Source: Actinomycetota bacterium (GTDB taxonomy: Bacteria > Actinomycetota > Thermoleophilia > Miltoncostaeales > Miltoncostaeaceae). Taken from it: a stretch of DNA of 64,000 bases. A model generated the notes under the pieces. That model was not told the origin of the DNA and did not search any database. It saw nothing but the letters and a program-made list of their open reading frames with translations. The position numbers and the translations under genes were made by a program. Location of the stretch: positions 129,378-193,377 of the forward strand of contig JACJWX010000003.1 of NCBI GenBank assembly GCA_020636905.1, given 5' to 3'. Shown one piece after another: positions 59,568 to 64,000 of this stretch (position 1 is its first letter; every line of letters begins with the position of its first letter).

Positions 59568-60398
59568 CTACCGGAGGAGCGAGAGCACCGACTGCGGGGC
59601 CTGGTTGGCCTGAGCGAGCATGCTCATGCCGGACTGCTGCAGGACCTGCGCCTTGGTGAACTTGATCATCTCCTGCGCCATGTCGGCGTCGCGGACGCGA
59701 GACTCGGCGCCCTGGAGGTTCTCCGCCATCAGGCCGAGACGGCTGATGGTCTGCTCCAGGCGGTTCTGGGTGGCACCCAGGTTTGCGCGGTTGGTGGTGA
59801 TCGTCGAGATGGCCGCGTCGATCGAGGCGATCGCCGCGGACGCCGACGCCGCGCTGGAGACGGCGATACCGCTGACACCGAGGTCGCTGGTCGAGACGGT
59901 GCCGATGGTGAAGGCGATCGTCTGACCGGCGGCGGCACCCACCTGCAGGGTGACGGCCGAAGCGGCGGTCGACACCGAACCCGCGAGGATCTTGATCCCG
60001 TTGAAGTCCGTGTTGCTGCCGACAGCGTTGATCTCGGTGAGGACCTGCTGCACCTCAGCGTCGAGGTTGGAGCGCTGTGCGTCGGTCAACGTACCGTTGC
60101 TGGCCTGAACCGCCAGGTCACGGACACGCTGCAGCATGTCACCGACGTTGCCCAGGGCACCGTCCGCGACCTGCACCAACGACACGCCATCCTGCGCATT
60201 CCGCGACGCAACCTGCTGGCCGCGGATGTTCGAGCGCATGGTCTCGGAAACGGCGAGGCCGGCAGCATCGTCGGCAGCGCGGTTGATCCGAAGGCCCGAG
60301 GAGAGACGCTCCATGGAGCGGCCCATCTCGTTCTGGGTACCGGAAAGCACCCGGTGGGCGTTCATGGCCTGAACGTTGTTGAAAATCGAAAGTGCCAT
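59568..60398 (-). CDS. Flagellin 2
   Basis: A 276-residue flagellin with the same domains as flagellin 1 and about 30 substitutions in 276 residues, clustered in the first 26 residues and the central region. Segments: IFNNVQAMNAHR, MERLSSGLRINRAADDAAG, NGTLTDAQRSNLDAEVQQVL, DFNGIKILAGS and MAQEMIKFTKAQVLQQSG. It has no D2/D3 domain. A GGAGGAA ribosome-binding site, a 107-nt leader with a GGA-loop hairpin and a strong sigma-28-type promoter precede it. It lies between csrA and flagellin 1. Confidence 0.96.
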   Translation of the reverse strand: MALSIFNNVQAMNAHRVLSGTQNEMGRSMERLSSGLRINRAADDAAGLAVSETMRSNIRGQQVASRNAQDGVSLVQVADGALGNVGDMLQRVRDLAVQASNGTLTDAQRSNLDAEVQQVLTEINAVGSNTDFNGIKILAGSVSTAASAVTLQVGAAAGQTIAFTIGTVSTSDLGVSGIAVSSAASASAAIASIDAAISTITTNRANLGATQNRLEQTISRLGLMAENLQGAESRVRDADMAQEMIKFTKAQVLQQSGMSMLAQANQAPQSVLSLLR

Positions 60399-60443
60399 GG
60401 TGATTCCTCCGTGAATCCTGGCGTTGTCATGACGCACACCGCC

Positions 60444-60461
60444 CTGAGCTTCCGTGCTCAG
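60444..60461 (-). promoter_or_regulatory. GGA-loop hairpin in the flagellin 2 leader, candidate CsrA site
   Basis: In the mRNA sense a perfect 6-bp stem (CTGAGC with GCTCAG) carries the loop ACGGAA. This is the classic A-x-GGA hairpin bound by CsrA. A second ACGGA overlaps the ribosome-binding site before the ATG. Confidence 0.6.
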
Positions 60462-60505
60462 TTGGAGATGGCGCCTCCGCCACCCTGATGGTGACGGCAC
60501 CCGGG

Positions 60506-60533
60506 GTATCGGCGGGTCATGAAAAAAGCTCAA
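60506..60533 (-). promoter_or_regulatory. sigma-28-type promoter of flagellin 2
   Basis: On the minus strand: TTGA, 16 nt, GCCGATAC. The -10 is one base from the consensus. It ends 107 nt before the ATG. Confidence 0.7.
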
Positions 60534-60542
60534 CGTTCCCCG

Positions 60543-60584
60543 GGCCACGTAGAGGTTTCTCTACGTCAGCCGGGTGACGTGGCC
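60543..60584. repeat. two overlapping inverted repeats upstream of the flagellin 2 promoter
   Basis: An inner perfect 8-bp inverted repeat (60547-60554 with 60559-60566, 4-nt loop) overlaps an outer one pairing GGCCACGT (60543-60550) with ACGTGGCC (60577-60584). Both lie within 10-50 bp upstream of the -35. They may be an operator. The rest of the gap up to the csrA terminator shows nothing further. Confidence 0.4.
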
Positions 60585-60706
60585 GTGAAACCGGTGTCCA
60601 GGGGCGATCTCGGCCGACGACGCGGCGGCGAACGGTGCGTCCGGGCCGAGATTTCTCCGATGTGGGGACCGGTCTCACCCGGCTTCGGCTCGGAGGAGCG
60701 AGGTGC

Positions 60707-60726
60707 GGCCCGCCGGACGGCGGGCC
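60707..60726 (-). terminator. hairpin terminator after csrA
   Basis: A perfect 8-bp GC stem (60707-60714 with 60719-60726) with a 4-nt loop, 7 bp after the csrA stop. Confidence 0.65.
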
Positions 60727-60733
60727 CGCAGGC

Positions 60734-60973
60734 TCAGCCGCCCTCGTCCTTCCCCATCATGCCGAGCGCTTCATCCAGAGCCGCCTTGCTCGAGCCCGCG
60801 GCCTCGACGTTCTGCGCCTGAATCTCGAGGAAGACCTCTTTGCGGAACACGGGCACGTCCCGCGGCGCCTGGATTCCCAGCCGCACCTTCTCCCCGAGTA
60901 CCGACAACACCGACACCTCGATGCTGTCGCCGATCATGATGCTCTGATTCGCTTTCCGTGTGAGCACGAGCAT
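60734..60973 (-). CDS. csrA: Carbon storage regulator CsrA
   Basis: A 79-residue RNA-binding protein with the full CsrA pattern: MLVLTRKANQSIMIG, IEVSVLSV, GEKVRLGIQAPRDVPVFRKEVF. It binds GGA motifs in mRNA leaders and in flagellated Gram-positives represses flagellin translation until FliW traps it. The ATG has a strong AAGGAGG ribosome-binding site. It is divergent from the omega-like gene and lies between flagellin 2 and fliW. The two flagellin leaders nearby carry candidate sites. Confidence 0.96.
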   Translation of the reverse strand: MLVLTRKANQSIMIGDSIEVSVLSVLGEKVRLGIQAPRDVPVFRKEVFLEIQAQNVEAAGSSKAALDEALGMMGKDEGG

Positions 60974-61082
60974 TCGTTGCCTCCTTGCGCGCCCTGATCC
61001 AGGAGTGCCTCGGCCAAAGCCCAAGCGGACGGTAGTATGTCGGGTTCAGTCGCACGAGACCATGAACCCTCGGGGAGGTTTG

Positions 61083-61646
61083 ATGCTGTACGGACGTCAG
61101 CTTGACCAGGCTTTGGAGCATGTTGACGGGTCCAGGTACGCCCTGGTCCACGCGGTGTCCAAGCGGGCCCGCCAGATCACGCTCTGGCTGACGGCCGACC
61201 CGGCAGAGCTCCGCGCGGAGTCCGCGCCCCCTCCCGCGGCCGGCGAACTCGTGACGCGCGACCCGGTCGCGTTGTCCGAAGCCGAGATCCTCCAGGGCGA
61301 GGTGCTCGTGAAGTGGGACCCGGAAGGACGCGGCGAGGAATTGGGCGACGGCTCCACGACGGTCGACGAACTCGACGAGTCGATCCTGCTCGAATCGCTG
61401 AACGACGATGATGACGACGCCGACCTCAACGGCGAGGACGGCACCGAGGTCACGCCCGCGCTCGCGCAGGTCCTCGACGGCGAAGCGACGACCGAGGACG
61501 ACGAGGCCGACGACGACGAGGAAGACGACGAGGGCGGCGACGACGATGACGATCTCGCCGGGCTCGACGAGAGCGAGGTCAGCCTCGACGAGATGCGCGA
61601 CGACGAGGCCGCGGAAGACGAAGCCCTCGACGAGGACGACGACTGA
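61083..61646 (+). CDS. RNA polymerase omega-like protein with a long acidic tail
   Basis: A 187-residue protein. Residues 1 to about 80 resemble the omega subunit (RpoZ): RQLDQALEHVDGSRYALVHAVSKRARQI near 5-32, then a loop and DPVALSEAEILQGEVLVKW where omega has its Ala-Leu-x-Glu-Ile-x-x-Gly helix. Residues 95-187 are mostly Asp and Glu (long D/E runs) and have no counterpart in omega. The ATG has a GGGGAGG ribosome-binding site. It is divergent from csrA and convergent with fliW. It could be the true omega or a paralogue tied to motility. Confidence 0.65.
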   Translation: MLYGRQLDQALEHVDGSRYALVHAVSKRARQITLWLTADPAELRAESAPPPAAGELVTRDPVALSEAEILQGEVLVKWDPEGRGEELGDGSTTVDELDESILLESLNDDDDDADLNGEDGTEVTPALAQVLDGEATTEDDEADDDEEDDEGGDDDDDLAGLDESEVSLDEMRDDEAAEDEALDEDDD

Positions 61647-61659
61647 GCCGATGACCGCA

Positions 61660-61686
61660 CTGCCGGGCCGCCGTGGCGCCCGGCAG
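61660..61686 (+). terminator. hairpin terminator after the omega-like gene
   Basis: A perfect 9-bp stem (61660-61668 with 61678-61686) lies 13 bp after the stop, with an inner GCC/GGC pairing in the loop. It sits between two convergent genes and may serve both. Confidence 0.6.
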
Positions 61687-61749
61687 TCGCCGGTCGCATG
61701 AGGGCGCCGGCGGAGTGATGGGCCGGACGGCGAGCGCCCGGCCGACGGG

Positions 61750-62232
61750 TCAGCCCGCCGCGCCGCCGAGCATGTGGCGCGTCTCGTAGCGGTCTGAGAG
61801 CAGGACGACCTGCTTGCCCAGACGCTCACGCACGTTGAACACGATGGGCGCTCGCAGATTGACACTCACGCCGCCCTCGGGGGCCACCGTGAGGATGACG
61901 AGCACACGGGCGTCCTCGAATGAGCTGAGGCCGAGCTGCTCGGCGTCGGCATCGGGGATCTCGGGGCTGTAGTCACCCATGACCGACCAGGGGTCGGTCA
62001 CGATGAAGGCGTGGAACGGCACCTCGAGGGCCTGGAGCCACATGATGTTCTCGTTCGGCGTGCCGTCGGACTGCATGTGCGGCACGAGCGCGTAGTCACC
62101 GCAGTCGGGGAAACCCGCGACGGGCTCCGCGAAGCGAATGATGTTGTCGCTCGACACCTCGATGTCACCGAGTGCCTGTGACTGCACCGCGATCATGTCG
62201 CCAGTGCCGACGGTCTGTGTGGTACCGCTCAT
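61750..62232 (-). CDS. fliW: Flagellar assembly factor FliW
   Basis: A 160-residue protein: IRFAEPVAGFPDCGDYALVP near 32-51, WLQALEVPFHAFIVTDPW near 65-82, LVILTVAPEGGVSVNLRAPIVFN near 111-133. FliW binds flagellin and CsrA in turn, so that free flagellin releases FliW and CsrA represses flagellin translation. It lies 32 bp after flagellin 3 in the same direction and near csrA, the expected partner set. Confidence 0.95.
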   Translation of the reverse strand: MSGTTQTVGTGDMIAVQSQALGDIEVSSDNIIRFAEPVAGFPDCGDYALVPHMQSDGTPNENIMWLQALEVPFHAFIVTDPWSVMGDYSPEIPDADAEQLGLSSFEDARVLVILTVAPEGGVSVNLRAPIVFNVRERLGKQVVLLSDRYETRHMLGGAAG

Positions 62233-62264
62233 CCCCGGCCCTCCAAAGGTCCTGGTCGTCCCCG

Positions 62265-63095
62265 CTACTGCAGCAGCTGCAGCACGCTCTGCGGGGCCTG
62301 GTTCGCCTGTGCCAGCATCGCCGTACCGGACTGCTGCAGGATCTGGCTCTTGGTCAGTTTGATCATCTCCTCGGCCATGTCCGCGTCGCGAATCCGGGAT
62401 TCGGCTGCTTGAAGATTTTCGGCAACAAGGTTCAATCGGCTAATAGTCTGCTCGAGGCGATTCTGCACGGCACCCATGTCGGCACGCGTCTGATTGACGA
62501 TCGTGATGGCCGAATCGATGGATGCGATGGCGGCCGATGCCGAGAGCGCGGTCGAGACCGCGATGCCCGAGACGCCGAGCTGCGAGGTGTCCATGGTTGG
62601 GATCGTGAAGGCGATCGACTGGTTCGCGTTCGCACCCACCTGCAGGGTCACCGCGCTCGCGGCGGTCGCCACGGAGCCGGACAGGATCTTGATGCCGTTG
62701 AACTCGGTGTCTGTCGACACCCGGTTGACCTCCTGCATCAGCGCCTGGAGCTCTGAGTCCAGGTTGCTGCGCTGGGAGTCGGTGAGGGTGCCGTTGGCGG
62801 CCTGAACGGCCAGATCGCGCATGCGTTGCAGCATGTCGTTGACACCGGCGAGCGCACCGTCGGCCACCTGCACGAGACTGACGCCGTCCTGCGCGTTGCG
62901 CGAGGCCACGCCCATGCCGCGGATCTTGGTGCGCATCTCCTCGCTCACCGCCAGCCCGGCGGCGTCGTCGGCGGCACGGTTGATGCGGAGACCCGAGGAG
63001 AGCTTCTCCATGGTCTTCGACATCGTGATCGCCGTCGACTGGAGTTGCCGGTGGGCATTCGTTGCCTCGACGTTGTTGTAAATCCGAAGACTCAC
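62265..63095 (-). CDS. Flagellin 3
   Basis: A 276-residue flagellin starting at GTG: IYNNVEATNAHRQLQ, MEKLSSGLRINRAADDAAGLAVSE, NGTLTDSQRSNLDSELQALM, EFNGIKILSGS and MAEEMIKLTKSQILQQSG. It is clearly more distant from flagellins 1 and 2 than they are from each other. The size and short central region are the same. The ribosome-binding site is AAAGGA. It is probably cotranscribed with fliW, unlike the two single-gene flagellins. Confidence 0.95.
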   Translation of the reverse strand: MSLRIYNNVEATNAHRQLQSTAITMSKTMEKLSSGLRINRAADDAAGLAVSEEMRTKIRGMGVASRNAQDGVSLVQVADGALAGVNDMLQRMRDLAVQAANGTLTDSQRSNLDSELQALMQEVNRVSTDTEFNGIKILSGSVATAASAVTLQVGANANQSIAFTIPTMDTSQLGVSGIAVSTALSASAAIASIDSAITIVNQTRADMGAVQNRLEQTISRLNLVAENLQAAESRIRDADMAEEMIKLTKSQILQQSGTAMLAQANQAPQSVLQLLQ

Positions 63096-63407
63096 GTTGG
63101 AAGTCCTTTCTCGCCTGTCGATCCGTTCGGCCGCGCCAGCTGGCGTGGCTGTTCGTGTCGCTCAGTCGGGAGGGGACATCCATGTCCGCCGTCGAGTTGC
63201 CCGGCTTTGCAGTTTTTGGGTGACGTTCCCGCATCCGGCGGGCGCGTCGTGATTGGGGTCTTGACTGTTGCGGAGGGGTGTCCGGCTGGACGTTTTCCAC
63301 CCGCACTCCGGTCATCGGTCACGTCGATGCAGACTTGAGACGGGAGGCATCCGCGATTTGCAGGATGTTTCGTTCCACCCGAGCCCGGGACGGCCAGGTT
63401 CGCGCCA
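63096..63407 (-). other. non-coding region upstream of flagellin 3
   Basis: About 310 bp without a supported gene. It must hold the flagellin 3 leader and promoter. No clear TCAA-N15/16-GCCGA element was found. The nearest are GCCGGGCA (minus strand, 63211-63218) and GCCGGATG (63232-63239), neither with a good -35. A GGA lies in the ribosome-binding site just before the GTG. Confidence 0.4.
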
Positions 63408-63430
63408 CCGGGGGCCTCCCGAGGCCCCGG
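63408..63430 (-). terminator. hairpin terminator after flgL
   Basis: A GC-rich stem (63408-63418 with 63421-63430, one bulged G) with a 2-nt loop, 25 bp after the flgL stop. It separates flgL from flagellin 3. Confidence 0.6.
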
Positions 63431-63454
63431 CGACGAAACCGCAACCGCGCGCGA

Positions 63455-64000
63455 TCAGCTGATGAAGTCCACCAGTGAGCGCTGCATCGTGCGTGCCCCG
63501 ACGGCCATCGACGCCTGCAGCACGGTCTCGCGCATCTTGAGGTTCGTGATGGCCTCGGCGATGTCCGTGTCCTCGATCTCCGACTGCTGCTGTTGCCGGG
63601 TGATGTTGTCGAGGCTGTGGCGCTGTTCGGTGAGATCCAGTCGGTTCACCTTCGCCCCGATTTCGCCCCGCAACCGGTTCACGTTGTCGAGGTGGGCGTC
63701 GAGCTCGGTCATCGTGGTTCCCGAGATCGCTTGAAGGTCGCCGGCCTGGAGTGCGGTGGCGAAGTCCGTGAGCGTCTGGAAGATGTCCGGGGTCGCACCT
63801 GCGGGATCCACCAGGCGGTCAGCCGTGATGTTGACGCTGAGCACCTGCCCCTGGGCGACCTCGCGGGTGAGCACGCCGGTGTTGACCGGCGCGGCGAGCC
63901 CCGGGATGGACCCGTCCATCGGTTGACGATTCGTCTGCGTCCCTCCGAAGAGGTACCGGCCGCCGAGCGACGCGTTTCCGGTCTCGACGACCTGGTCGCG
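63455..64000 (-). CDS. flgL: Hook-filament junction protein FlgL, 3' part
   Basis: The C-terminal 181 residues; the start lies beyond the window. The frame reads through position 64000 with ETGNASLGGRYLFGGTQTNRQP, the family segment at the end of the D1 domain. It continues with LTDFATALQAGD, LDNVNRLRGEIGAKVNRLDL and the C-terminal DIAEAITNLKMRETVLQASMAVGARTMQRSLVDFI in pieces. FlgL joins the hook cap FlgK to the flagellin filament. The neighbouring flagellin, fliW and csrA fit the common flgK-flgL-fliW-csrA order. Confidence 0.93.
   Translation of the reverse strand, partial: RDQVVETGNASLGGRYLFGGTQTNRQPMDGSIPGLAAPVNTGVLTREVAQGQVLSVNITADRLVDPAGATPDIFQTLTDFATALQAGDLQAISGTTMTELDAHLDNVNRLRGEIGAKVNRLDLTEQRHSLDNITRQQQQSEIEDTDIAEAITNLKMRETVLQASMAVGARTMQRSLVDFIS

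Noticed and set aside
58477..60398. Tandem flagellins as a possible invertible phase-variation switch
   Set aside because: Both genes point the same way, and no flanking inverted repeats or invertase gene were seen.
60960..61082. Upstream extension of the omega-like gene to an earlier ATG
   Set aside because: The extension overlaps the csrA start, and the ATG at 61083 has a strong ribosome-binding site and matches the family start.

Overview
The window is high-GC DNA with long GC-driven shadow frames, frequent GTG starts and tightly overlapping operons. It reads as the chromosome of a flagellated actinobacterium. The hook-basal-body gene order (flgB-flgC-fliE-fliF-fliG-fliH-fliI, then fliJ-fliK-flgD-flgE-flbD), the FliW/CsrA pair and the absence of L- and P-ring genes fit a Gram-positive-type flagellum. 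A Thermoleophilia-like lineage (Conexibacter, Patulibacter or Solirubrobacter relatives) is my guess from general knowledge, not shown by the sequence.

Layout. (1) 1-12.9 kb, minus strand: the start of a probable motA, flbD, then flgE, a small flagellar operon protein, flgD, fliK, a lytic transglycosylase, fliJ, an inserted CBS-domain gene, fliI, fliH, fliG, fliF, fliE, flgC, flgB, an HDOD regulator and a FliS-like gene. (2) 13-21.7 kb, mostly plus strand: a cytoplasmic MgtE_N/CBS protein with a DUF1003 membrane protein, then a lipid-modification cluster (Cfa-type methyltransferase, DUF1295, small hydrolase, acyl desaturase, FAD oxidoreductase, DUF1365-Cfa fusion). (3) 21.7-24.3 kb: flaG-fliD-fliS-fliT-like. 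(4) 24.4-35.5 kb: very large glycosyltransferases, a zinc-Cys methyltransferase, an M20-like protein, and a HisH-like plus HisF/WbpG-like pair in which the expected catalytic residues are missing. (5) 35.5-42 kb: SulP transporter with ArsR regulator, a CheW protein, a flavin monooxygenase-like protein, an MBL hydrolase and an ABC exporter. (6) 42-58.4 kb: a second glycosylation island (GT2, GT8-like and three-module glycosyltransferases, DegT aminotransferase, ATP-grasp-HAD fusion, FkbM and other methyltransferases), plus a nitroreductase and an amidase. (7) 58.4-64 kb: three short flagellins, csrA, an omega-like gene with a poly-acidic tail, fliW and the 3' half of flgL.

How it works together. 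A motif of the form TCAA-N15/16-GCCGA, matching the flagellar sigma-28 class (TAAA-N15-GCCGATAA), lies in front of flbD-motA, fliJ, both csrA-side flagellins and nearly every glycosyltransferase or methyltransferase unit. This ties the two glycosylation islands to the late flagellar regulon, so their likely job is flagellin or surface glycan modification. At six units the -10 box ends exactly 7 nt before the start codon, which predicts leaderless mRNAs. The two tandem flagellins instead have leaders of 107 and 133 nt with a GGA-loop hairpin and a GGA in the ribosome-binding site, the arrangement expected for CsrA-FliW control. No sigma factor, tRNA, rRNA, CRISPR or insertion sequence was seen.
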